Source: Tamlana crocina
GTDB lineage: Bacteria > Bacteroidota > Bacteroidia > Flavobacteriales > Flavobacteriaceae
Assembly (NCBI GenBank): GCA_040429635.1
Contig: CP158972.1
Location: 1,994,001 to 2,058,000 of the forward strand
Direction of reading: 5' to 3'
Length of the DNA stretch: 64,000 nucleotides
The notes beneath the pieces were generated by a model that worked only from the letters and a program-made list of their open reading frames with translations, did not search any database and was not told the DNA's origin. How positions within the stretch are numbered: position 1 is the first letter of the stretch; each line of letters opens with the position of its first letter. Of this stretch, positions 35,112 through 44,184 are shown piece by piece. The translations under genes were made by a program, and so were the position numbers.

Positions 35112-36209
35112 ATGAAAACGCACCACATATTACTTTTCGTATCTTTTATAATAGTATTAACATTTTCTTCATTTACCGATAACGAAGTAAATAAGGATAA
35201 AAAATTTGTTGTAGTGCTCGACGCCGGGCATGGCGGCAAGGATTCGGGCAACACGGGCAATGGTTATTTGGAGAAAGACATCGCCTTAAAAGTGGTTTTG
35301 GCGGTTGGTGAAGAACTGGAGAAAAACCCCGATATAAAAGTGGTTTACACCCGAAAGACCGATAAATTTATCGATTTGTTTGTTAGAGGGAAAATAGCCA
35401 ACAAAGCAAAGGCCGATTTATTTGTTTCGGTACATTGCAACGCCCATGGTTCTGCGGCACACGGTACGGAAACTTTTGTATTAGGGACACATAGAAACGA
35501 AACGAATTTCGAAGTTGCCAAAAAAGAAAACTCGGTGATTTTTATGGAGGACGATTATGAAAAAAACTACGAAGGTTTCGATCCCAACTCGCCAGAATCG
35601 GTGATGAGTATTCTGTTGAGCCAAGAGGAGTATTTGGACCAAAGTATTTTATTGGCCAGTATCATTCAAGATAAGTTTACCAATGCATTAAAACGAAAAA
35701 ATAGAGGCGTAAAACAGGCGGGGTTTATCGTATTGCACCAAACGGTTATGCCCAGTGTTTTGGTGGAAATAGGATTTTTAACTTATAGGCAAGAGGGCGC
35801 TTACTTAAATTCAAAAAAGGGGCAAAATGAAATTTCTAAAGCTATAATAGGAGCTATTTTGGATTACAAAAACAGCCTCGATAAAAATGTTGATCATTTT
35901 GAGGTGGTTGATAATTCACCAGGCGCAGCTGAAACAACATCCAGCGATATTTCCTTTAAAGTGCAAATTGCTGCCAGTTCAAAATCTCTGGAAACCAAAC
36001 CCTATAATTTTAAAGGATTGAATCAAATTTCAAAATTAAAGGAGGGCAGTCTGTATAAATATTTTTATGGGCAGTCATCCAATTACAGTGATGCGCAACA
36101 ATTTGAAAATGAGGCCAGAAATAAAGGTTACGGTTCCTGCTTTATTGTAGCGTTTAAAAACGGAGAGAAGATTCCCTTGGTCGATGCCCTAAAATCAACC
36201 GCAAATTAA
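35112..36209 (+). CDS. N-acetylmuramoyl-L-alanine amidase with C-terminal SPOR-like domain
   Basis: 365 residues from the ATG at 35112 (MKTHHILLFVSFIIVLTFSS, signal peptide). The Amidase_3 zinc fold is complete: VVLDAGHGGKDSG (first His), EKDIAL (Glu), VSVHCNAH (second His) and VLVEIGFLT (catalytic Glu). It cleaves the bond between muramic acid and L-alanine in periplasmic peptidoglycan, as in cell separation. The last about 75 residues (FKVQIAASSK ... AQQFENEARNKGYGSCFIVA) resemble a SPOR domain that binds denuded glycan at division sites. It is the first gene of a rightward run with MCE/MlaD (51 bases later) and the Fe-S proteins. Confidence 0.93.
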   Translation: MKTHHILLFVSFIIVLTFSSFTDNEVNKDKKFVVVLDAGHGGKDSGNTGNGYLEKDIALKVVLAVGEELEKNPDIKVVYTRKTDKFIDLFVRGKIANKAKADLFVSVHCNAHGSAAHGTETFVLGTHRNETNFEVAKKENSVIFMEDDYEKNYEGFDPNSPESVMSILLSQEEYLDQSILLASIIQDKFTNALKRKNRGVKQAGFIVLHQTVMPSVLVEIGFLTYRQEGAYLNSKKGQNEISKAIIGAILDYKNSLDKNVDHFEVVDNSPGAAETTSSDISFKVQIAASSKSLETKPYNFKGLNQISKLKEGSLYKYFYGQSSNYSDAQQFENEARNKGYGSCFIVAFKNGEKIPLVDALKSTAN

Positions 36210-36260
36210 AGGCTGTTCTTTTTAAAATTGTATTAAATTTGTTTACCAAACATATTTACC

Positions 36261-37223
36261 TTGAAAATAACAAAAGAAGTCAAAACAGGCATACTCGTAG
36301 TTTTAGGAATTTTACTCTTCGTTTTTGGGTTTAATTATCTTAAAGGTCAAAATTTATTCGACAACTCCAAGACTCTTTACACCTCGTATGATAACGTTGA
36401 GGGCTTAACACCTTCAATGCCGGTTACTATCAACGGATTGAGCGTTGGTAAAGTTTCAAATATTAGTTTTAAAGAGGACGGCTCTGGCAAATTGAAGGTG
36501 GAATTGCTAGTAAGCACAGATTTTCCATTTTCAAAAAACAGTACGGCCGAATTGTATGAAACCGGACTTATCGGCGGAAAGGCCATAGCTATTGTGCCAG
36601 CTTTTGATGGTGCTGAAGAAGCTAAAACAGGAGATGTTTTAGTGGGAAAAACCAAAGACGGCCTATCGGAATTAGTGAATCAAAGGTTGACGCCATTACA
36701 GGAAAAAATTGAAAAAATGATGGTAAGTGCTGATGGTTTATTGACAAATATGAATGATGTTTTTGATGAAAAAACCAAAGAAAATTTAAAAACCAGCATC
36801 TCTGAATTAAGTTTAACTATCACATCATTTAAGAGTACATCAAATGCTTTAAATCAAATAATTGACTCAAATAAAGAAAGTATTGATAGCGTGCTTTTTA
36901 ATGCCCATAAACTTACAGGAGATTTAGCTGTTGTCACCGATAAAATTGCAAATTCAAATTTAGACAAAACCATTGCCGATTTAGAATCTACACTATCAAA
37001 CTTCAACCAGCTTATGGGCGGCATGCAAGACGGCGAAGGTACTTTCGGTAAATTTTTGAAAGACGAAGGATTGTACGATAATTTAGAGGGCGCCACCCTG
37101 CAATTGGAGCAACTTTTGGAAGACATGAAGTTAAACCCAAAGCGCTATGTACATTTCTCATTGTTTGGAAAAAAGCCCAAACAATATGATGCGGAAGGGA
37201 ACGAAATTAAGCAAGACAACTAA
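36261..37223 (+). CDS. MCE/MlaD-family lipid-transport protein
   Basis: 320 residues. One N-terminal membrane helix (about 10-26, GILVVLGILLFVFGFNYL) precedes a single MCE domain (about 37-115; LYTSYDNVEGLTPSMPVTIN and GLIGGKAIAIVP are its signature). A long helical region follows (about 130-290) with a repeated Ser/Leu heptad pattern. Such proteins form hexameric rings or tubes on the inner membrane that carry phospholipids between membranes together with an ATPase and permease, which are not in this window. The start is TTG at 36261 (MKITKEVKTGIL); the next Met would delete the membrane anchor. Preceded by the amidase, followed after 12 bases by the Fe-S membrane protein. Confidence 0.92.
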   Translation: MKITKEVKTGILVVLGILLFVFGFNYLKGQNLFDNSKTLYTSYDNVEGLTPSMPVTINGLSVGKVSNISFKEDGSGKLKVELLVSTDFPFSKNSTAELYETGLIGGKAIAIVPAFDGAEEAKTGDVLVGKTKDGLSELVNQRLTPLQEKIEKMMVSADGLLTNMNDVFDEKTKENLKTSISELSLTITSFKSTSNALNQIIDSNKESIDSVLFNAHKLTGDLAVVTDKIANSNLDKTIADLESTLSNFNQLMGGMQDGEGTFGKFLKDEGLYDNLEGATLQLEQLLEDMKLNPKRYVHFSLFGKKPKQYDAEGNEIKQDN

Positions 37224-37235
37224 CCAACAGCAAAT

Positions 37236-38549
37236 ATGAACTATTTACCTAACGCCATTTTTGCAGTTATATTAATACTGGGCATTGGTTATTTTGCCAA
37301 AAATGTTAAAAAACTCATCCGAAACATTAAGCTCGGTAGAGATGTAGATGTTAGCGATAATAAGTCTGAGCGTTTACGCAACATGGCCAGGATTGCGCTG
37401 GGGCAAAGTAAAATGGTGCGCAGACCTATTTCAGGCATATTGCACGTTATCGTTTATATAGGTTTTGTTGTCATTAATCTGGAGGTTTTAGAAATTATTA
37501 TTGATGGTGTTTTTGGCACCCATAGAATAGGGTTAAAAGTATTGCCTGTTTCTGTTTATGGTGCCTTAATTGGAATCTTCGAGATTTTAGCCATTTTGGT
37601 GTTTGTTTCCGTAGTTATTTTTTGGGTACGCAGAAACATTATAAAATTGGCACGTTTTTGGAAAAGCGAAATGACGGCTTGGCCTAAAAACGATGGAAAT
37701 TTCATTCTGTATTTCGAGATGGTTTTGATGTTGCTGTTTTTAGTGATGAATGCTACAGATACAAATTTTCAGGAACTCAATTCCGGAAACGTGGTCAGCC
37801 AGTTTATAGCGCCTTGGTTTGGTGGGTTGCCAGAATCAACGTTACGCTTTATCGAACGAGCCGCTTGGTGGTTGCACATCGTTGGTATCCTTGTTTTTTT
37901 GAATTACCTGTATTTTTCAAAGCATTTACATATTTTATTGGCATTCCCGAATACGTACTACGGAAAATTACAGCCCAAAGGGCAACTTAATAATTTAGAG
38001 GCTGTAACCAACGAGGTTAAAATGATGATGGACCCCAATGCCAATCCGTTTGCTGCGCCAGCGGAAGGCGAAGAAGACGATGTGCCCGAAAAGTTCGGGG
38101 CGAGTGACGTGCAGGATTTAAACTGGGTGCAATTACTGAATGCCTACACTTGTACCGAATGCGGACGCTGTACCAGCGAATGCCCGGCTAACTTGACGGG
38201 CAAAAAACTATCGCCAAGAAAAATTATGATGGATACCCGCGACCGATTGGAAGAAGTGGGGAAAAATATCGATGCCAACAAGGGTGAGTTTAAAGGCGAT
38301 GGCAAACAACTTCTGGACGATTATATTACCCGAGAGGAACTCTGGGCCTGTACCACTTGCAATGCCTGTGTAGAGGCTTGCCCAGTAAGTATTGATCCAT
38401 TGTCTATTATTTTAGAGATGCGTCGTTATTTGGTGATGGAGCAGAGTGCAGCTCCAGTAGAACTGAATAACATGATGACCAATATTGAAAACAATGGCGC
38501 GCCTTGGCCATACAATCAAATGGACCGATTAAAATGGATGGATGAATAA
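37236..38549 (+). CDS. Membrane Fe-S oxidoreductase, HdrE/C-like (two 4Fe-4S motifs)
   Basis: 437 residues. About five membrane helices in the first 245 residues (for example VIVYIGFVVINLEVLEIIID and LHIVGILVFLNYLYF) resemble a heme-b-type nitrate-reductase-gamma/HdrE module. The cytoplasmic C-terminal part has two complete 4Fe-4S ferredoxin motifs: CTECGRCTSECP (about 306) and CTTCNACVEACP (about 372). The protein should pass electrons between the quinone pool and a soluble partner. The next gene encodes the CCG-domain (HdrB-like) partner, as in other bacterial HdrCB-like pairs and lactate/succinate-type oxidoreductases; no HdrA is present, so methanogen-type heterodisulfide chemistry is not implied. 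Electron donor and acceptor unknown. Confidence 0.88.
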   Translation: MNYLPNAIFAVILILGIGYFAKNVKKLIRNIKLGRDVDVSDNKSERLRNMARIALGQSKMVRRPISGILHVIVYIGFVVINLEVLEIIIDGVFGTHRIGLKVLPVSVYGALIGIFEILAILVFVSVVIFWVRRNIIKLARFWKSEMTAWPKNDGNFILYFEMVLMLLFLVMNATDTNFQELNSGNVVSQFIAPWFGGLPESTLRFIERAAWWLHIVGILVFLNYLYFSKHLHILLAFPNTYYGKLQPKGQLNNLEAVTNEVKMMMDPNANPFAAPAEGEEDDVPEKFGASDVQDLNWVQLLNAYTCTECGRCTSECPANLTGKKLSPRKIMMDTRDRLEEVGKNIDANKGEFKGDGKQLLDDYITREELWACTTCNACVEACPVSIDPLSIILEMRRYLVMEQSAAPVELNNMMTNIENNGAPWPYNQMDRLKWMDE

Positions 38550-38596
38550 AAATCCATTTTTCTCTGAACTAAACAGATTCAATAAAGCAAACGATT

Positions 38597-39391
38597 ATGA
38601 GCGATACACTTAAAGTACCCACAATGGCCGAATGCATGGCGGAAGGGCGACAACCGGAAATTCTCTTTTGGGTAGGCTCCGCGGGAAGCTATGATGATCG
38701 GGCAAAAAAAATAACGCGGGCTTTTGTGAAAATTTTGAACAAAGCCAATGTTGATTTTGCAGTTTTGGGCACCGAAGAAAGCTGTACTGGCGATGTAGCC
38801 AAACGTGCCGGAAACGAGTTTTTGTTCCAAATGCAGGCTGTGGCCAATATCGAAATACTAAATGCATACGAGGTTAAGCGTATTGTTACGGCTTGTCCGC
38901 ATTCATACAATACACTAAAAAACGAATATCCCGGGTTGGGTGGGGTTTACCAAGTGCAACACCATACACAATTTATTGAAGAACTCATTCAAACGGGAAA
39001 ATTGAAAGTTGAAAGCGATAGTGCGTTCAAGGGCAAACGCATTACGTTTCACGACCCTTGTTATTTGGGACGTGCCAATGAGGTTTACGAAGCGCCAAGG
39101 GAACTTTTAAAAATGTTGGGCGTAGAATTGTTGGAAATGAAACGCAACCGAAGAACCGCGTTGTGCTGTGGCGCTGGAGGCGCTCAAATGTTTAAAGAGC
39201 CCGAAAAAGGCGATAAAGATGTTAACGTGTTGCGAACGGAAGATGCCTTAGAAACCAACCCCGGAATTATTGCTACAGGATGCCCATACTGTAATACCAT
39301 GATGACCGATGGCGTGAAAGCTAAAGAGAAAGAAAGCGACATAAGTGTTATGGACGTGGCCGAAATTATCGCGCAAGCTCAAAACTTATAA
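38597..39391 (+). CDS. HdrB-like CCG-domain Fe-S oxidoreductase subunit
   Basis: 264 residues. Cysteine motifs of the CCG family: EESCTGDVAKRAG, TACPHSYNT, HDPCYLGR, CCGAGGAQMF (about 189) and TGCPYCNTMM (about 230). In HdrB these bind noncubane 4Fe-4S clusters that reduce disulfides; in bacterial relatives (for example LutA/GlpC-type) the partner reaction differs. No membrane segment, so it is the soluble partner of the preceding membrane Fe-S protein (47 bases upstream). Followed by a small conserved protein 26 bases downstream. A complex of these two proteins is well supported by context; the substrate is not known. Confidence 0.9.
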   Translation: MSDTLKVPTMAECMAEGRQPEILFWVGSAGSYDDRAKKITRAFVKILNKANVDFAVLGTEESCTGDVAKRAGNEFLFQMQAVANIEILNAYEVKRIVTACPHSYNTLKNEYPGLGGVYQVQHHTQFIEELIQTGKLKVESDSAFKGKRITFHDPCYLGRANEVYEAPRELLKMLGVELLEMKRNRRTALCCGAGGAQMFKEPEKGDKDVNVLRTEDALETNPGIIATGCPYCNTMMTDGVKAKEKESDISVMDVAEIIAQAQNL

Positions 39392-39417
39392 ATGTCAGTC
39401 CCAAAATAAGATTAAAA

Positions 39418-39903
39418 ATGTTAGTAGATTTTAATACATTACCGGAAGAATCACGAATTTGGATTTACCAAGCGAATCGATCATTTACTCCAGAGGAAAT
39501 TCAAGAAATTGAAGAGAAACTAGACATCTTTATTGAAAACTGGACAGCGCATGGTAGTGATTTAAATGCAGGGTACTCGATTAAATATAACCGATTTATA
39601 ATCGTTGGATTAAACCAAGACTTGAATAAGGCAACAGGTTGCTCTATCGATGCTTCGGTGCATTTTATTCAGCAGTTAGAGAAAGATTATAATGTCGATT
39701 TAATGGATAAAATGAATGTATCGTACAAGCAAGGCGAATACGTGGCTTACAAATCATTGGTCGATTTCAAAAAAATGGCAAAAGACAAAGCGGTATCTAA
39801 AAATACCATTGTATTCAATAATTTAGTCACTAATATTGCCGAGTTTAAAGAAAATTGGGAAGTCCCTGCTTCCGATAGTTGGCATAGCCGTTTTTTAAAG
39901 TAA
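39418..39903 (+). CDS. Conserved flavobacterial protein, often labelled ABC transporter ATPase but without ATPase motifs
   Basis: 161 residues beginning with LVDFNTLPEESRIWIYQANR. The sequence is like a conserved Bacteroidota family that databases often call ABC transporter ATPase, yet it has no Walker A (GxxGxGKS/T), no LSGGQ signature and no Walker B. It is an acidic, soluble, alpha/beta protein with a Cys in ATGCSIDASVHFIQQLE. The central GCSIDASVHFI stretch looks like the best-conserved core. Always treat the transporter name as a misannotation. It follows the HdrB-like gene at 26 bases, in the same direction, so it may support that oxidoreductase or the amidase/MCE cluster. Function unknown. 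Confidence 0.82.
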   Translation: MLVDFNTLPEESRIWIYQANRSFTPEEIQEIEEKLDIFIENWTAHGSDLNAGYSIKYNRFIIVGLNQDLNKATGCSIDASVHFIQQLEKDYNVDLMDKMNVSYKQGEYVAYKSLVDFKKMAKDKAVSKNTIVFNNLVTNIAEFKENWEVPASDSWHSRFLK

Positions 39904-40024
39904 AAGGCGGGCTTATTATCTTTTGTTAATCTATCTTAAAGTCTTTTTATCTTCTTTTTAAAAACATTATTTTGGCACAATTATTAGTGGGTTAGAGCTG
40001 ATGATTATTGTTAACAACTATTTT

Positions 40025-42943
40025 ATGCGTCAAATCTTAATTAATATTCCATTTTTCTTTTATGCTTTTCTTTCATTTGCCCAACAATCTGTCAACCCCT
40101 TATTGGCGACAGATTCTGCAGCGCAACAAAAATGGGTAGACAGCGTGTATGCTTCATTTACATTAAAGGAAAAAATAGGGCAGTTGTACATGGTACAGGT
40201 TATGTCCAACCAAGATTTAGCCACAAAAAACAAAATAGTACAGCTTATTAAAGACCATCATATTGGGGGCATTATCTATTCCAACGGAGGGCCATACCGT
40301 CAGGCAAAACTTAACAACGAATTGCAGGCGGTCTCAAAAACTCCGTTGTTAATTGGTATGGATGCTGAATGGGGGTTGAGCATGCGTCTCGACTCTACTT
40401 ATGCTTTTCCGTGGAATATGACTTTAGGTGCCATTAAAGACAACAAATTAGTGGAGCAAACCGGACGCCAAATCGGTGAACATTGCAAGCGTTTGGGAGT
40501 TCATTTTAACTTTGCACCCGATGTAGATATCAATACCAACCCGCAAAACCCTATTATTGGTAACCGTTCTTTTGGGGAGGACCGAGATAATGTTACCGAA
40601 AAAGCTTTGGCCTTTATGAAAGGCATGCAAAGTGCGGGTGTTTTGGCCAATGCCAAACATTTTCCGGGACATGGCGATACTGACCAAGATTCGCATAAAA
40701 CGCTTCCAACTATTAGTTTCAATAAAAAACGAATAGACTCCATTGAGTTATACCCATATAAAAAGTTAATAACAGAAGGTTTATCGAGCGTTATGGTGGC
40801 GCATTTGAATGTACCCAGTTTAGAGACGCGCGAAGGCTACCCGTCATCGCTTTCTAAAAACATCGTTACCAATATTTTAAAGGAACGGTTGGCCTTTCAG
40901 GGATTGATTTTTACTGATGCATTGACCATGAAAGGGGCGGCCGATTTTGATGAAACAGGCGAAATTGATTTGGCCGCATTCATGGCTGGAAATGATGTCA
41001 TGTTAATGTCGGAAGACGTGGAGCAAGGCGTTTCAAAAATTATGGAAGCCTATAACAGCGGACAAATTACGGAAGACCGATTGGCACATTCGGTTAAAAA
41101 AATCTTGATGGCTAAATACAAAGTGGGGTTGCAGGATTATTCGCCCATTGCACTTCATGATTTATCGAATGATTTAAACCGTATTAAGGATGACGCATTA
41201 AATGAAGTGCTTTTTGAAAATGCCATCACCGTTGTAAAAAATGACAATAATTTACTGCCTTTAAAAGATTTGGAAACCAAATCCATCGCTTATGTTAAGT
41301 TTGGAGATGATGAGGGTATGCCATTTTATAACGAACTAAAGAAATATGGCAAAGTTCATTTAATTGAAGCGGAAAATTTATTCGAATTAACGGCTCGGTT
41401 AAAGCCTTATAATACGGTGATTGTTGGTTTTCATCGCTCCAATGCTAGTCCGTGGAAACCTTTCGAACTTTCGCAACAGGAACAAGTTTGGATTGATGAA
41501 ATTGCCAAGACCAATACCGTTATTTTAGATGCTTTCGTAAAACCTTATGCGCTTTCAGGTTTAAAAAGCATAGATAACATTTCGAGCATCATTGTTAGTT
41601 ATCAAAACAGTGAAGTGGCACAACAAAAGTCGGCACAACTCATTTTTGGTGCTATTGATGCCAAAGGTCAGTTGCCGGTTTCCATTCAACCGTATTTTAA
41701 AACGGGGGAAGGCATAGAATGGAACAATATCAAACGATTGGGCTACACCATCCCAGAGCGGGTGGGGATGAGTACCGCAAAGTTAAATCGGATAGATTCC
41801 ATAGCCAACATTGCGGTCGATTCGATGATGACACCGGGCGCACAGATTCTAGTGGCCAGAAAAGGAAAAGTGGTGTACCATAAAAACTTTGGTAAACACA
41901 CCTATAAAGGAAAGGAAGAAGTTGCTTCTGATGATATTTACGATTTAGCATCGTTAACCAAAATATTGGCCACATTGCCTTTGGTGATGGAACTTGAGGA
42001 AGAAGGCATTATTTCATTGGATACAAAACTTTCTGAGATTTTGCCTGAATATAAAACCTCTAACAAAGCCAATGTAACCATAAAGAGTATGTTGTCCCAT
42101 TATGCCCGTTTGCGGCCATGGGAACCTTTTTACTACCGCACTTTGGATAGTTTGACTAAACATCCCAGTGCCGATTATTACAGAAGGGAGCGTAACGATG
42201 ATTTTAATGTAGAAGTGGCTAAAGACCTTTTTTTGCGAACCGATTATCAAGATTCCATCCCTGAGATTATTAAAGATTCCGAATTGCTTTCATCCTTAAG
42301 GTACCGTTACAGCGATTTTCCATATTACATTTTAAAGAAATTTATTGAATACCATTACGACAGAACATTGGAACAGTTAACCCAATCGCATTTTTATGAG
42401 CCTTTGGGAGCCAATAACACCATGTACAACCCATATCATAAAATAAGCAGTAAAAAGATTGTACCTACCGAGGTGGATGATTATTACCGTTTTCAAGAGG
42501 TACATGGTTATGTGCACGATATGGGGGCTGCTATGCAAAATGGTATTGGTGGGCATGCTGGCGTATTTAGCAATGCCAACGATGTGGCTAAGATAATGCA
42601 AATGTATCTGCAAAAGGGGTTTTACGGCGGGAAACAATTTTTAAAGCCCGAAACCATCGATAAATTCAATACCTGCTACTATTGCCATAAAGGAAATAGG
42701 CGCGGTATAGGCTTCGATAAACCACAATTGGGTGAGGAAGGGCCAACCTGCGGCTGTGTATCCAAAAGCAGTTTTGGGCATTCGGGTTTTACCGGAACCT
42801 ATACATGGGCAGACCCAGACGAAGAGATTGTTTATGTATTTTTGGCCAATAGAACTTATCCCAATGCGGGGCAGAATTTATTGCTCAGAAAGAATATCAG
42901 AACAGACATTCAGAAGTTAATCTATGAAGCGATAGTTGATTAA
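40025..42943 (+). CDS. Glycoside hydrolase family 3 fused to a beta-lactamase-type serine hydrolase
   Basis: 972 residues from the ATG at 40025 (MRQILINIPFFFYAFLSFA, signal peptide); an in-frame ATG at 40001 gives an 8-residue longer form. The GH3 domain (about 40-380) has GGIIYSNGGP, NADVDINTNP-like FAPDVDIN, KHFPGHGDT (about 212) with DSH, and the nucleophile Asp of FTDALTMKGA (about 297), matching beta-N-acetylglucosaminidases of the NagZ type. A GH3 C-terminal-like region follows (about 400-580). The last about 390 residues are a class C/DD-peptidase-type domain: ASLTK with nucleophile Ser (about 641), YSDF (about 760) and GHSGFTGT (near 920). Such fusions may process or recycle peptidoglycan in the periplasm. 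bshA follows 18 bases later. Confidence 0.9.
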   Translation: MRQILINIPFFFYAFLSFAQQSVNPLLATDSAAQQKWVDSVYASFTLKEKIGQLYMVQVMSNQDLATKNKIVQLIKDHHIGGIIYSNGGPYRQAKLNNELQAVSKTPLLIGMDAEWGLSMRLDSTYAFPWNMTLGAIKDNKLVEQTGRQIGEHCKRLGVHFNFAPDVDINTNPQNPIIGNRSFGEDRDNVTEKALAFMKGMQSAGVLANAKHFPGHGDTDQDSHKTLPTISFNKKRIDSIELYPYKKLITEGLSSVMVAHLNVPSLETREGYPSSLSKNIVTNILKERLAFQGLIFTDALTMKGAADFDETGEIDLAAFMAGNDVMLMSEDVEQGVSKIMEAYNSGQITEDRLAHSVKKILMAKYKVGLQDYSPIALHDLSNDLNRIKDDALNEVLFENAITVVKNDNNLLPLKDLETKSIAYVKFGDDEGMPFYNELKKYGKVHLIEAENLFELTARLKPYNTVIVGFHRSNASPWKPFELSQQEQVWIDEIAKTNTVILDAFVKPYALSGLKSIDNISSIIVSYQNSEVAQQKSAQLIFGAIDAKGQLPVSIQPYFKTGEGIEWNNIKRLGYTIPERVGMSTAKLNRIDSIANIAVDSMMTPGAQILVARKGKVVYHKNFGKHTYKGKEEVASDDIYDLASLTKILATLPLVMELEEEGIISLDTKLSEILPEYKTSNKANVTIKSMLSHYARLRPWEPFYYRTLDSLTKHPSADYYRRERNDDFNVEVAKDLFLRTDYQDSIPEIIKDSELLSSLRYRYSDFPYYILKKFIEYHYDRTLEQLTQSHFYEPLGANNTMYNPYHKISSKKIVPTEVDDYYRFQEVHGYVHDMGAAMQNGIGGHAGVFSNANDVAKIMQMYLQKGFYGGKQFLKPETIDKFNTCYYCHKGNRRGIGFDKPQLGEEGPTCGCVSKSSFGHSGFTGTYTWADPDEEIVYVFLANRTYPNAGQNLLLRKNIRTDIQKLIYEAIVD

Positions 42944-42961
42944 AACAGTAAAAGCGAAAAA

Positions 42962-44101
42962 ATGAAAATAGGAATTGTTTGCTACCCAACGTTTGGAGGT
43001 AGTGGAGTAGTAGCCACAGAGTTGGGGTTGGAATTGTCTAAACGCGGACACGAAATCCATTTCATTACTTACAGCCAGCCCGTTCGGTTGGAGCTTATAA
43101 GCAACAATGTACACTATCACGAAGTAAACGTTCCTGAATATCCGCTGTTTCATTATCAGCCTTACGAGTTGGCATTGTCTAGCAAATTGGTCGATATGGT
43201 GAAGCTTCATGAAATTGAAATCCTTCACGTGCATTATGCCATTCCGCACGCCTATGCAGCCTATATGGCCAAAAAAATGCTCCAGGAAGAAGGGATTTAT
43301 GTACCTATTGTAACTACTTTGCACGGCACCGATATTACTTTGGTGGGCAACCACCCGTTTTACAAGCCGGCTGTGACCTTCAGCATTAATAAATCGGATG
43401 CGGTGACAGCTGTTTCAAAAAGCTTGAAGGATGACACGTTGCGTCTGTTCAACATTAAAAACAATATCCACGTCGTGCCCAATTTTATCGACTTGGAAAA
43501 GTATAGACATAATGGCTTTCCCGATTGTCAAAGGGGAATGATGGCCAAGGAAAACGAAAAAATAATCACCCACATCAGTAATTTAAGACCAGTTAAACGG
43601 GTGCAGGATGTTATCAGCGTATTTTATAATATCCAAAAGCAAATGCCCGCTAAACTTATGTTTATTGGAGAAGGGCCTGAAAAAGAAAAAGTGGAGGCCA
43701 TGTGCAACGAATTGGGGATTTTGAACAAAATTGTATTTTTTGGAAAAAGCAATGAAATTGAGAAAATATTGTGTTTTAGTGATTTGTTTTTATTGCCCTC
43801 ACAAACTGAAAGTTTTGGATTGGCGGCTTTGGAGGCTATGGCATCGGGCGTTCCGGTAATATCGAGTAATACTGGTGGTATCCCGGAAGTTAACGTTCAC
43901 GGGGTTTCGGGCTATTTGAGCAATGTGGGCGATATTGAAGATATGAGCAAAAATGCGATTCATATTTTAAGCGACGAAAAACGATTGAAACAATTTAAAG
44001 ATGCTGCTAGAAAGGAATCTTTGAAGTTTGATTTGCATAGTATCGTTCCAAAATATGAGGCTATTTATCAAGATACTTTGTCTAAATGTTTGGTGCTGTA
44101 A
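42962..44101 (+). CDS. bshA: N-acetyl-alpha-D-glucosaminyl L-malate synthase (bacillithiol)
   Basis: 379 residues, the usual BshA length. The GT4-type glycosyltransferase begins IGIVCYPTFGGSGVVATEL, followed by ELSKRGHEIHFIT, HVHYAIPHAYAAY and TLHGTDITLVG. The C-terminal domain has FIGEGPEKEKVE and PSQTESFGLAALEAMASG, the UDP-sugar-binding E(x)7E region. BshA joins GlcNAc from UDP-GlcNAc to L-malate, the first step of bacillithiol, the main low-molecular-weight thiol of Firmicutes and many Bacteroidota. BshB and BshC are not in the window. It is packed behind the GH3/beta-lactamase fusion (18 bases) and before the acyl-amido synthetase gene (83 bases). Confidence 0.95.
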   Translation: MKIGIVCYPTFGGSGVVATELGLELSKRGHEIHFITYSQPVRLELISNNVHYHEVNVPEYPLFHYQPYELALSSKLVDMVKLHEIEILHVHYAIPHAYAAYMAKKMLQEEGIYVPIVTTLHGTDITLVGNHPFYKPAVTFSINKSDAVTAVSKSLKDDTLRLFNIKNNIHVVPNFIDLEKYRHNGFPDCQRGMMAKENEKIITHISNLRPVKRVQDVISVFYNIQKQMPAKLMFIGEGPEKEKVEAMCNELGILNKIVFFGKSNEIEKILCFSDLFLLPSQTESFGLAALEAMASGVPVISSNTGGIPEVNVHGVSGYLSNVGDIEDMSKNAIHILSDEKRLKQFKDAARKESLKFDLHSIVPKYEAIYQDTLSKCLVL

Positions 44102-44184
44102 TTCTACAAAAAGCATCAAAATATAAACGTTTTGAGTTACTAAAGTAGAGCCAAAAACAGTAATTTTCACATAAAAATTACAAC

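Noticed and set aside
37236..39391. Methanogen-type heterodisulfide reductase
   Set aside because: No HdrA or coenzyme-specific genes; the proteins are only HdrE/C and HdrB-like.
39418..39903. ABC transporter ATPase label
   Set aside because: No Walker A, signature or Walker B motifs are present, so the transporter name was not used.
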